From contig JBDTDV010000026.1 of the NCBI GenBank assembly GCA_039922875.1, positions 1 through 56,423 on the forward strand: a DNA stretch of 56,423 bases, given 5' to 3'. The notes below the pieces were generated by a model that ran no database searches, had not been told where the DNA came from, and saw nothing but the letters and a program-made list of their open reading frames with translations. Made by a program: the position numbers and the translations under genes. The stretch is from JBDTDV01 sp039922875 (lineage in GTDB: Bacteria; Actinomycetota; Actinomycetes; Actinomycetales; Microbacteriaceae). This document shows, piece after piece, positions 8,246 through 15,646 of this stretch. Position 1 is the first letter of the stretch. Each line of letters starts with the position of its first letter.

Positions 8246-8746
8246 TCATCCGAACCAATTCGTGACGGACTGCTCTTGGAAACTGGCGTCACCGGACCTG
8301 AACAGTCCCGGTCGGACCCGGCGCTCGAAACGGCGCCCGTGGACCTCGGCGGGGGTGATCCGGACGTACACGAACTCTTTTGTCGGGATCCATTCCGGCA
8401 ACGCCTCGTGTGCGGCGCGCGGAATCCCGCGCTCGTCTTCGACCACTGCCGCGGAGCCCTTCACCGTCACGCTCCATGCGCCATCGTCCGTGCGTTCGTC
8501 TGCCTCGAAGACCACCGAGCTGTTGGTCAGGAGCTCGGATTTCTTCGTGCCGTCCGCGGTTCGAAAAATGATGCTCCTTCCGTCGACAAAGTAGTTGACT
8601 GGAAAGATGTTCGGTTGGTCGTTCACGCTCACGCCAAGGCGACCCATGTTCAGGTCGCCCAGAAGGATCCAACAATTCTGTTCGGAAAGCTCTGTTACCG
8701 GTCCCTGTGGCGACCACTGTTCTGAGTCGTGATTCTGCGAGGTCAT
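8246..8746 (-). CDS. Pyridoxamine 5'-phosphate oxidase-fold flavin protein
   Basis: This 166-residue protein starts at ATG 8746. The split-barrel flavin-binding core is seen in GRLGVSVNDQPNIFPVNYFVDG, SIIFRTADGTKKSEL, SSVVFEADE, WSVTVKGSAAVVED and VYVRITPAEVHGRRF. Proteins of this type bind FMN or F420 and often act as reductases of unknown substrate; several are members of the mycobacterial DosR regulon. It is transcribed divergently from the universal stress protein gene, with a DosR-box-like palindrome between them. A paralogue lies at the other end of the locus (14943-15371). The longer frame to 8968 runs through the regulatory gap and was rejected. Confidence 0.88.
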   Translation of the reverse strand: MTSQNHDSEQWSPQGPVTELSEQNCWILLGDLNMGRLGVSVNDQPNIFPVNYFVDGRSIIFRTADGTKKSELLTNSSVVFEADERTDDGAWSVTVKGSAAVVEDERGIPRAAHEALPEWIPTKEFVYVRITPAEVHGRRFERRVRPGLFRSGDASFQEQSVTNWFG

Positions 8747-8841
8747 TGTTCCGCTTCCTTTGTTCGTATGGCCGTGCAGAACAGCGTCGTCGGTGCCGAT
8801 GCGAACCATTGACCAATTTTCCTTCGAATTGAAAGTTCGTG

Positions 8842-8861
8842 CCAGGGTCGAACGTCCCGAA
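8842..8861. promoter_or_regulatory. DosR-box-like palindrome between divergent PNPOx and USP genes
   Basis: The sequence has a perfect right half-site GTCCCGAA and a partial left half GGGTC, spaced as in the mycobacterial DosR consensus TTSGGGACTWWAGTCCCSAA. I count 14 of 20 positions matching. It lies 95 bases upstream of the PNPOx start and 130 bases upstream of the USP start, so one site could serve both. This is inference from similarity to a consensus from another genus. A weaker second copy may begin at 8894. Confidence 0.45.
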
Positions 8862-8993
8862 CTTTCCAGACGCACTGCTGTTCGAGGATGCACAGGACCT
8901 ATGGCACTAGAGACACATCGGCCAGACGAGCAGCATAGCTGGTGTGCGCAATCCGTGAGATCGCCCAATGGGCGAGAAAATGCGAGGACGATG

Positions 8994-9902
8994 ATGAGTG
9001 CGACTATCGTGGTGGGGGTTCAAGGCACCGAACCGAGTCGATCCGCACTGCGCTGGAGTGTGCGACGCGCCGGCGCGATTAGCGCCACGGTGGTGCTGGT
9101 ACATGTTCTGGATGATGAATGGGCAACCCTGAGCGCGCGCATCCAAGAAGACCTCCACGAGGACGCTCGGCGGCTGGTCGAACGAGAAGCCGAGTATGCC
9201 AGCTCCCTCGCACCCGGAGTTGTTGTCCGCACCCGATTGCTGCACGGAAGTCTGATGAACGAGCTTCTCGCTGCGTCTGGGAGCGCCGATATGGTTGCCG
9301 TAGGAACGCACAAAACGGGCTTCGTGAACGGCAAGGTTTTTGGCTCACGAAGCCTCTTGCTCGCCGCCGCCGCTCGCACTCCTGTTGCGATTATTCCAGG
9401 AACATCCAAGCGCGAGGGACGTGGTGTCGTGGTCGGCGTCGACGGGTCGGTAGCTAGCGATCTCGCGATCCACTACGCAGCAATCGAGGCGGACCGGGCC
9501 CGAGAGCACCTCACCCTCTTGCAGGCTTTCACCGTGTCGCCCTCGCTGGAACGCAGAGACGAATTACGCAGCGGGCTGGTTCGGCACATCGAGGCCCATA
9601 GCGCCACGCTGCTCTCCGACGCAGCAAGACTGGCTCATTCCGTGGCTCCAGCTATCGAGGTGAGGATTCGAAGCGTCCGGCGTCCAGCCGCGCAGGCGCT
9701 TGTGGATGCCTCGGCCGGCGCCAGCCTCTTGATCATCGGGGGTTCACGTTCCAGCGGCGGTGAACCCGTTGTGGTCGGCTCGGTTGGTCACGATGTGCTG
9801 ATAAATCTGACCGGCCCGACGATCGTTGTGCCTGAGACCGTCTCCATCGCGGGGCGGGGAGCCCATGACGTCACACCCGCAGGTTCAGCATTGGGTTCGT
9901 GA
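8994..9902 (+). CDS. Tandem-domain universal stress protein
   Basis: This 302-residue protein consists of two UspA domains. The first begins ATIVVGVQGTEPSRSALRW and ends with the ATP-loop pattern VGTHKTGFVNGKVFGSRS. The second begins GVVVGVDGSVASDLA and ends GGSRSSGGEPVVVGSVGHDV. Both loops resemble the G-2x-G-9x-G(S/T) nucleotide-binding motif. In mycobacteria the two-domain USP Rv3134c is the first gene of the devR-devS operon, and here a USP gene again precedes the sensor and regulator. ATG 8991 and 8994 are tandem; GAGG at 8984-8987 suits 8994. The gene runs 79 bases from the sensor-kinase start and probably shares its transcript. Confidence 0.9.
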   Translation: MSATIVVGVQGTEPSRSALRWSVRRAGAISATVVLVHVLDDEWATLSARIQEDLHEDARRLVEREAEYASSLAPGVVVRTRLLHGSLMNELLAASGSADMVAVGTHKTGFVNGKVFGSRSLLLAAAARTPVAIIPGTSKREGRGVVVGVDGSVASDLAIHYAAIEADRAREHLTLLQAFTVSPSLERRDELRSGLVRHIEAHSATLLSDAARLAHSVAPAIEVRIRSVRRPAAQALVDASAGASLLIIGGSRSSGGEPVVVGSVGHDVLINLTGPTIVVPETVSIAGRGAHDVTPAGSALGS

Positions 9903-9981
9903 AGGCTATCGGATTACACTCGCGCTAAGCCGGATCGATGCGTGCACATCGAACTTAGGTGCGGTAGGGGAGGGTGCGCCG

Positions 9982-11727
9982 ATGGCCGAGGATGGTGTTT
10001 TGAGCTTTCCCGATGCGCCGCGCGTTGACTTGGACCGGGCACTGGCCACGCTTATCGAAATCGCGAACGAGGTCACTTCGACCCAAGGTCGCCTGCGCGC
10101 ATTGCTGCGGGCGAACCAGGCCGTCGTGGAACACCTTGACCTGGCGACGGTACTGCACAAAATCGTCGAGACCGCCGTGGAACTCGTCGACGCAAAGTAT
10201 GGTGCGTTGGGGGTCCTCGCGCCCGATGGTGTGCTTGAGCAGCTCGTCCAGGTGGGTATGTCTGAGAGCGAGGTGGCGGCAATAGGGCATTTGCCAGTCG
10301 GGTTAGGGTTAGTGGGCGCTCTCACCGATGAGCAGCGACCGATTCGTCTTCACCATCTTGCGGAGGACACTCGTTCGATAGGCTTTCCCGCTGGGCACCC
10401 ACCGATGGATAGCTTCCTGGGTGTCCCGGTGCGCGTGCGGGGGGAGATATACGGGAATCTGTATCTCGCCGAGCAGTCCTCTGGTGAATTCAGCGATGAG
10501 GACGAGCAACTCGTCAGCGCGCTCGCGGCCACAGCCGGATTCGCCATCGACAACGCCAGGCTATTCGCCGACTCGAAACGACGACAGGCTTGGGCATCCG
10601 CGTCTGCGGAGATCACGGCAGCACTCTTATCCAGCGATCAAGAGGACTTCGTCGACCTGCTCACCTCTCGGACAGTCGCGCTCGCCGACGCCGATCTTGT
10701 CTGCGTCGTGCGGCCGACCGGAGACCGACACGAGCTCGTTGTCGAGAGTTCCTGGGGAAAAGACGACGCAACGGTCGCCGGTGCCGTGTTTCCCGCCGCT
10801 GGAACGATTGCGGCGAGCGTCATCGAGGGCGGTCAGCCGCGGCTCGTCGATGAGGCAGAAGCGGCAGAGATAGCCGTGACGCCTGGTCGTATGGCTGGTC
10901 CGACGATGGCCATCCCGCTGGTGGTCGCCGGGAGCACCGATGGCGCCATGGTGGTTTCGCGGGCGCCTGGCGGCGGCCGGTTTACTCCAGCAGATCTTGA
11001 GATGGTGGCCGACTTTGCTGGACGGATCGGTGTCGCCATGCAACTGGCCGCGGCGCGAGCGCTTCAGCAGCATATGTTGCTGCTGGAAGATCGGGCCAGA
11101 ATCGCGCGTGACCTTCATGATCACGTAATTCAGCAGCTTTTCGCGATGGGGCTTGAGCTGCAGAGCGCTGTCGGGGCGTTGCCTGCGGGAACGGTCTCGA
11201 CCCGGATCAGCAGGTCGATAGACACCCTGGATTCCACAATTGCCCAGATACGAACAGTGGTCTTTGCGCTGTCGAGGAAGCCAGGTGATACCCCGACCTT
11301 ACGACACCGGATCATCGATCTCGCGAACGAGTTGGCTGCAGCCTTGCCGCCCGCGCCGCAAATTGAATTCGCCGGTCCGGTTGATTTGGTGGTCACGGGT
11401 TCGCTCGCCGACGATATCGTTGCGGTCGCGCGTGAGGCCCTCACGAATGTGGCGAAACACGCCAACGCTCAGCACGTTTCACTGGCGGTCGCGGTAGCGG
11501 AGAGCCTGGTGACCGTGGAGGTCACCGATGACGGTATTGGCGCCCGTGGGGTGACGCATCGAAGCGGCCTGGCAAATCTGAAGGAGCGTGCCGGACACCG
11601 GGGCGGCACCTTTTTCTTTGAGTCCGAGCCCGGCGAAACCCTCCTTCGCTGGTGTGTTCCGTTGAGCGGGGAAGACGAAGACCAGCGCGGGCGAGACGAG
11701 CACCAGCGCATGGGAGCAGCCCAGTGA
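9982..11727 (+). CDS. devS: DevS/DosT-like GAF-domain sensor histidine kinase with predicted haem site
   Basis: This is a 581-residue soluble kinase. GAF domain A (about 45-200) contains GHPPMDSFLGVPVRVRG; its His139 aligns with the haem-ligand His149 of M. tuberculosis DevS. A second GAF domain follows (about 215-360). The HisKA_3 region has ARDLHDHVIQ with the phospho-acceptor His379. The HATPase domain has EALTNVAKHAN and DDGIGARGV, ending TLLRWCVPLS as DevS does. By homology it senses O2, NO or CO, or redox state, through GAF haem and phosphorylates the regulator. Start ATG 9982 has GGGGAGGG upstream; the frame opens at 9826 inside the USP gene. Length matches DevS (578). It overlaps the regulator by 4 bases. 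Confidence 0.88.
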   Translation: MAEDGVLSFPDAPRVDLDRALATLIEIANEVTSTQGRLRALLRANQAVVEHLDLATVLHKIVETAVELVDAKYGALGVLAPDGVLEQLVQVGMSESEVAAIGHLPVGLGLVGALTDEQRPIRLHHLAEDTRSIGFPAGHPPMDSFLGVPVRVRGEIYGNLYLAEQSSGEFSDEDEQLVSALAATAGFAIDNARLFADSKRRQAWASASAEITAALLSSDQEDFVDLLTSRTVALADADLVCVVRPTGDRHELVVESSWGKDDATVAGAVFPAAGTIAASVIEGGQPRLVDEAEAAEIAVTPGRMAGPTMAIPLVVAGSTDGAMVVSRAPGGGRFTPADLEMVADFAGRIGVAMQLAAARALQQHMLLLEDRARIARDLHDHVIQQLFAMGLELQSAVGALPAGTVSTRISRSIDTLDSTIAQIRTVVFALSRKPGDTPTLRHRIIDLANELAAALPPAPQIEFAGPVDLVVTGSLADDIVAVAREALTNVAKHANAQHVSLAVAVAESLVTVEVTDDGIGARGVTHRSGLANLKERAGHRGGTFFFESEPGETLLRWCVPLSGEDEDQRGRDEHQRMGAAQ

Positions 11728-12362
11728 GAGTGTTTGTGGTCGATGACCAGGAGATCGTCCGGCGTGGCGTAATCGACCTTTGCCAGTCCGAGCTGGACAT
11801 CGATGTGGTCGGTGAAGCCGGCACCGCGGCACAAGCGCGGGTGCGTATCTTGGCCACGCGGCCAGATATCGCGCTGCTGGACATGCGCTTGCCTGACGGC
11901 GATGGCATCGAGGTGTGTCGCGACGTGCGTTCGCAGGATCCGGACATCCGGTGCATCATCCTCACGGCGTACGACTCCGATGAAGCGATCAACGCGGCCG
12001 TCCTGGCCGGCGCTTCCGGTTATGTGCTCAAGGAGGTTCGCGGCAACCGCCTGATCGAGAACCTGCGAACCGTTGCGGCTGGCGGATCTCTCCTCGGACC
12101 GGCCATCAGCCGGAAGGTTGTCAACCGACTTCGTGAAGATCACCGAGCGGATCCACGCCTTGACGCGCTAACTAGTCGGGAGAACGAGGTACTCACCCTG
12201 ATTGCGCGCGGATTGACCAACCGAGAAATCGGCGAGACTCTGGCGCTCGCGGAAAAGACCGTCAAGAATTACGTCTCGAGCCTGCTGAGCAAACTCGGGC
12301 TGCAGCGCCGGACCCAAGCCGCCGTATTGCGGGTGGAAACCCGGCAGGCGACCGAGGACTGA
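11724..12362 (+). CDS. devR: DevR/DosR-like NarL-family response regulator
   Basis: This 212-residue regulator has receiver residues DD at 7-8, phospho-acceptor Asp53 in LLDMRLPDG, and Lys in YVLKEVRG. The LuxR-type helix-turn-helix (about 145-205) contains LAEKTVKNYVSSLLSKLG followed by RRTQAAV. This is nearly the DevR recognition-helix sequence, including the Lys/Asn residues that contact the DosR box. The start is GTG 11724 within GTGA, overlapping the kinase stop, with GGGAG upstream; the translated frame opens earlier at 11652 in the kinase gene. Similarity in the DNA-reading helix predicts binding to DosR-like boxes, and two candidates lie nearby (8842-8861, 12385-12404). Confidence 0.9.
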   Translation: MRVFVVDDQEIVRRGVIDLCQSELDIDVVGEAGTAAQARVRILATRPDIALLDMRLPDGDGIEVCRDVRSQDPDIRCIILTAYDSDEAINAAVLAGASGYVLKEVRGNRLIENLRTVAAGGSLLGPAISRKVVNRLREDHRADPRLDALTSRENEVLTLIARGLTNREIGETLALAEKTVKNYVSSLLSKLGLQRRTQAAVLRVETRQATED

Positions 12363-12384
12363 ACGAAGCGTCTCCTGCCGTCTT

Positions 12385-12404
12385 TTAGGGCCGTTGGACC
12401 CTAG
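12385..12404. promoter_or_regulatory. DosR-box-like palindrome upstream of Mo/cytochrome b gene
   Basis: TAGGGCC and GACCCTA form an inverted repeat around GTTG, matching the GGGnC-N4-GnCCC skeleton of DosR boxes, including the important G and C positions. It lies about 80 bases upstream of the cytochrome b/molybdopterin gene and just after the regulator gene. A DevR-like protein could bind here to activate the downstream genes. A hairpin ending the regulator transcript is possible but less likely, since no T-run follows. Confidence 0.45.
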
Positions 12405-12483
12405 ATCTCTAACCCGTAGGGCAATTGACTTGGGTTGCAGCGGCACACGACGTGCGCTTCACGAGCAGGAGGCGAACCGAGAG

Positions 12484-14271
12484 ATGAAATCTTCATCCCC
12501 GTCCCGAAATGACAACATCCCGGCGGCCGATATCGGTGCCGGCGGAACACAGATGAGCTTCCGCGATGAATTGGACAGCAAACGATACAGCCGGGTTGAC
12601 GAGGATTGGGCCGGCGGGGTGCCGGCACAATATGGAGTCGCACCCCGCATCCGGATCGGCCGAGACAAGTGGTTCAATCTGCTGTGGCTGATCCCGATCG
12701 GTCTTGTGCTGCTCGTGATCGGGATCGCGGTTGCCAAAGGTCTACGCGAACTGCCCGCGGTACAGGATTTCATGCAGCGGTTCCCCGGTACCTCCGAACT
12801 CCCTGACGGTGCGCCGGTCGGCTTCCCCGCCTGGCTCGGCTGGCAGCATTTCTTGAACGCGTTCCTGATGATCTTCATCATTCGCTCCGGGGTCACCATC
12901 ATGGCTGACCATCCCCGGTTCTACTGGACCAGGCACTCAACGCCGGGTAAGGATTGGTTCCGGATGCAGAAGCCGGTGCCCAGCGATCCGCTGTACACCG
13001 CGAAGGCGGATTCGATTACGTTGCCGGACGGTGTCGGGTTGCCGGGGCGCCGGCACTCCATCGGGTTGGCCCGCTGGTGGCATCTGGGCATCGACACCCT
13101 GTGGCTGCTCAACGGCATCGTGTTCTTCGTCTTGATCTTTGCGACCGGACAGTGGATGCGCCTGGTCCCGCTGAATTGGGACGTCATCCCCAACTCGATC
13201 TCGGTGGCGATCCAGTACCTCTCGCTGGACTGGCCGACCGAAACCGGATGGGTCAACTACAACAGCCTGCAGCTGATCGCCTACTTCATCACTGTCTTCA
13301 TCGCTGCCCCACTGGCCCTGATCACGGGGCTCGGCATGTCTCCGGCCTTGTCGACTCGGTTCCGGGCGATCAGTTCACGGTTCAGCATTCAGGTGGCACG
13401 GTCCCTGCATTTCTTCGTGCTGTGCTGGTTCGTCATGTTCATCGTGGTCCATGTGACGCTGGTGCTGACCACCGGGGCGCTGCGAAATCTCAACCACATG
13501 TACGCCGCCAATGACAGCGAATCCTGGCTCGGCTTCTGGATCTTCGCTGCTTCCCTAGTTGTCATGATCGTCGCGTGGGTCGCGGCCACTCCGTTCACCT
13601 ACCGGCACCCGCGCATTGTGCAGAAGGTCGGCTTCGCGCTGATCGGGCCGGCGCAACGCCTGTTCGAGCACATTGACTCCAAACCGGGCCAATACACCGA
13701 GGATGACATCTCGCCATACTTCTGGCACAACGGAAAGTACCCAGAGACCGAGGAGTACAAGCAACTCGAAGAGGCCAACTTCACCGACTACAAGCTCGTG
13801 ATCAACGGCCTGGTGGACAACCCGGTTGAGTTGAGCCTCGATGATCTGCGGGCGCTTCCCTATCACGACCAGATCACCCAGCACTTCTGTATCCAAGGCT
13901 GGTCCGGGGTCGCGAAGTGGGGCGGTGTCTCCATGCAGACGGTACTCGACCTGGTGAAGCCGAAGCCCGAGGCGAAATGGGTAATCTTCTACTCGTTCGC
14001 CCACGGACCGGATGGCGGAATCTACTACGACGCCCAGCCGATCGAGCAGATGAGCTTCAAGCTCACCATGTTGGCCTACGACATGAACGACGCACCGGTG
14101 TCGTTCGGGCACGGGGCACCCCTCCGGCTGCGCAATGAAACCCAGCTGGGCTTCAAGCTGGTCAAATGGATCAAGGGCATCGAGTTTGTCGAAGACTTCT
14201 CAGAGATTGGCGGAGGTCTGGGCGGATACAACAATGACCACGAATTCTTCGGCTACCGGCAGTCGATTTGA
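12484..14271 (+). CDS. Membrane cytochrome b / molybdopterin (sulfite oxidase-fold) oxidoreductase fusion
   Basis: This 595-residue fusion begins with a cytochrome b561-like membrane domain (about 60-400) with hydrophobic helices and candidate haem histidines in GWQHFLNAF, ARWWHLGIDTLW, ARSLHFFVL and FIVVHVTLV. The C-terminal half (about 430-590) has the sulfite oxidase/YedY fold, with Cys469 in HFCIQGWSGVAKWGG as the predicted molybdenum ligand and FGHGAPLRLRNETQLGFKLVKWIKGIEF near the end. It thus resembles MsrP and MsrQ joined in reverse order. No Tat signal is seen, so the Mo domain is probably anchored by the cytochrome part, on an uncertain side. AGGAGG precedes ATG 12484. Substrate unknown. 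Confidence 0.85.
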   Translation: MKSSSPSRNDNIPAADIGAGGTQMSFRDELDSKRYSRVDEDWAGGVPAQYGVAPRIRIGRDKWFNLLWLIPIGLVLLVIGIAVAKGLRELPAVQDFMQRFPGTSELPDGAPVGFPAWLGWQHFLNAFLMIFIIRSGVTIMADHPRFYWTRHSTPGKDWFRMQKPVPSDPLYTAKADSITLPDGVGLPGRRHSIGLARWWHLGIDTLWLLNGIVFFVLIFATGQWMRLVPLNWDVIPNSISVAIQYLSLDWPTETGWVNYNSLQLIAYFITVFIAAPLALITGLGMSPALSTRFRAISSRFSIQVARSLHFFVLCWFVMFIVVHVTLVLTTGALRNLNHMYAANDSESWLGFWIFAASLVVMIVAWVAATPFTYRHPRIVQKVGFALIGPAQRLFEHIDSKPGQYTEDDISPYFWHNGKYPETEEYKQLEEANFTDYKLVINGLVDNPVELSLDDLRALPYHDQITQHFCIQGWSGVAKWGGVSMQTVLDLVKPKPEAKWVIFYSFAHGPDGGIYYDAQPIEQMSFKLTMLAYDMNDAPVSFGHGAPLRLRNETQLGFKLVKWIKGIEFVEDFSEIGGGLGGYNNDHEFFGYRQSI

Positions 14272-14346
14272 TCGGCGATGGGCCTATAGCCGAAGTGTTG
14301 CGTGGTCTTCACGGGCACAAGTGACCGATAAGACAGGAGCCGAACG

Positions 14347-14886
14347 ATGCACGCAATCGTCGTTTATGAGTCCATGTACGGCAATACACGTCATGTCGCG
14401 GAGGCGATCGCTCGCGGCCTGGGCGGGCCAGGCCCGGTACGGGTCGTGCCGGTGTCGGTCGCGAAGGATGTGAACCTGGAGGATCTCGACCTTGTCGTAG
14501 TGGGTGGCCCAACGCATGTGCATGGCATGAGCCGGGTATCCACCCGTCACGCTGCCGATGACGCCGCAATCGCCTCTGGCGGCGACCTCGTGATGGAGCC
14601 CGACTCCGCCAGCGAGGGGGTGCGGGAATGGTTGGCGTCGCTGTCGAGCATGACCGGCCGGGCCGCTGCCTTCGACACCCGGGTCGACGCGGCGCCGCTG
14701 CTGACTGGCCGGGCTTCGAAAGGGATCGCGAGGAGGTTGCAAGCGGCCGGCTTCGAGCTGGTCGACCAGCCAGAGAGCTTCCTCGTCGATAAAGCCACCC
14801 AACTGCTCGCCGGTGAAGAGCAACGAGCTGAGGCCTGGGGAGCGGGCCTCGTCGCAGCGCTCGACGGGACCTTCGACTCTAGGTAG
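14347..14886 (+). CDS. Flavodoxin-domain protein
   Basis: This 179-residue protein begins HAIVVYESMYGNTRHVAEAIA, where residues 9-14 form the FMN phosphate loop of flavodoxins, and continues with VVVGGPTHVHGM, the second FMN contact. It is somewhat longer than classical flavodoxin. The extra C-terminal portion contains conserved-looking FELVDQPESFLV, as seen in stand-alone actinobacterial flavodoxin proteins. It lies 75 bases downstream of the Mo/cytochrome b gene on the same strand, so it could pass electrons to or from that protein; this is inference from position. AGGAG precedes ATG 14347. Confidence 0.88.
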   Translation: MHAIVVYESMYGNTRHVAEAIARGLGGPGPVRVVPVSVAKDVNLEDLDLVVVGGPTHVHGMSRVSTRHAADDAAIASGGDLVMEPDSASEGVREWLASLSSMTGRAAAFDTRVDAAPLLTGRASKGIARRLQAAGFELVDQPESFLVDKATQLLAGEEQRAEAWGAGLVAALDGTFDSR

Positions 14887-14942
14887 GACAAACCAGCCCT
14901 GCGAGAGTGGAGGAAGAATCACCAGCCAAGGGAGTCGCGATC

Positions 14943-15371
14943 ATGATCACAGACAGAGAGCCGGTCAGCGTGTTGGGCCGGGATGAAGCCTGGAACCTCT
15001 TGAGGGGGCGCACGTTCGGGCGTCTCGCGGTGAGCGTCGCAGGCCAACCCGACGTATTCCCGGTGAACTTCCGTGCTGACGAGAACTCCATCGTTTTTCG
15101 CAGCGCTCCTGGCGACAAGCTCCTCGGAGTCACGATCAACTCCTCAGTTGCCTTCGAGACCGATTTCTATGACACCGATGAGGCGTGGAGTGTAGTGGTT
15201 AAGGGCACGGCCAGCGTCCTCGACAATCACGACGAGATTTTCGCCGCGGAGCACCTTGGACTCCGATCCTGGATTCCGACGAGTAAGCCCGTTTTCGTTC
15301 GTATCGTTCCCGCAGAAGTAAGTGGACGAAGATTCCAATTCGGGCCCGAACCCGAGCCGGAGCCGTACTAG
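14943..15371 (+). CDS. Pyridoxamine 5'-phosphate oxidase-fold protein (paralogue of the gene at 8246-8746)
   Basis: This 142-residue split-barrel flavin protein contains GRLAVSVAGQPDVFPVNF, SIVFRSAPGDKL, NSSVAFETD, WSVVVKGTASVL and VFVRIVPAEVSGRRF, each lining up with the PNPOx-fold protein at the start of the locus. It ends with a short Pro/Glu tail (GPEPEPEPY). I chose ATG 14943; GGGAG lies upstream, and the frame opening at 14907 adds no conserved sequence. It follows the flavodoxin gene by 56 bases and is the last intact plus-strand gene of the DosR-like locus. Cofactor (FMN or F420) and substrate are unknown. Confidence 0.87.
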   Translation: MITDREPVSVLGRDEAWNLLRGRTFGRLAVSVAGQPDVFPVNFRADENSIVFRSAPGDKLLGVTINSSVAFETDFYDTDEAWSVVVKGTASVLDNHDEIFAAEHLGLRSWIPTSKPVFVRIVPAEVSGRRFQFGPEPEPEPY

Positions 15372-15385
15372 CGCGGCATCTTTGC

Positions 15386-15638
15386 TTAGCCGGACAGGCC
15401 GGTGCTGATCGTCGCGCGGATTGTGGCCTGGACATGCTCAGGCATGAGCGGCTTTGATTTGCCCCCGTCGTCCTGGCCCCACACCAGGGTGACCTCGACG
15501 CCTCCTGTGCGTCGGTTGCATCGATCATCGCCAAGGAAAGGTATTTGCCCTGATTCACCGAGTAGCCTCCCCAGGTCGAGAGACCGACGAGTCGGTCACC
15601 GATGAGCACCGTGTCGAAGATCAACGGGACTGGGTGCA
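15386..15638 (-). pseudogene. Remnant of a glycine-cleavage T-protein C-terminal-barrel gene
   Basis: Read on the minus strand, one frame gives PLIFDTVLIGDRLVGLSTWGG, then YSVNQGKYLSLAMIDATDAQ. The recognisable sequence then continues in another frame as GVEVTLVWGQDDGGKSKP, ending VQATIRATISTGLSG and a stop at 15386-15388. This is the C-terminal barrel of aminomethyltransferase/dimethylglycine-dehydrogenase-type proteins, interrupted by a frameshift near 15503. Everything upstream is missing, replaced by the CPBP gene whose stop lies at 15647. It is a decayed fragment, not a working gene. Confidence 0.7.
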
Positions 15639-15646
15639 CCATTCGT

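Noticed and set aside
8894..8907. AGGAC-CTAT-GGCAC as a second DosR box upstream of the USP gene
   Set aside because: Only about half of the key positions match. It is mentioned only as a weak companion of 8842-8861.
14277..14296. GGGCC-TATA-GCC upstream of the flavodoxin as a third DosR box
   Set aside because: Only the left half and centre fit; the right half diverges. It is too weak to list as a site.
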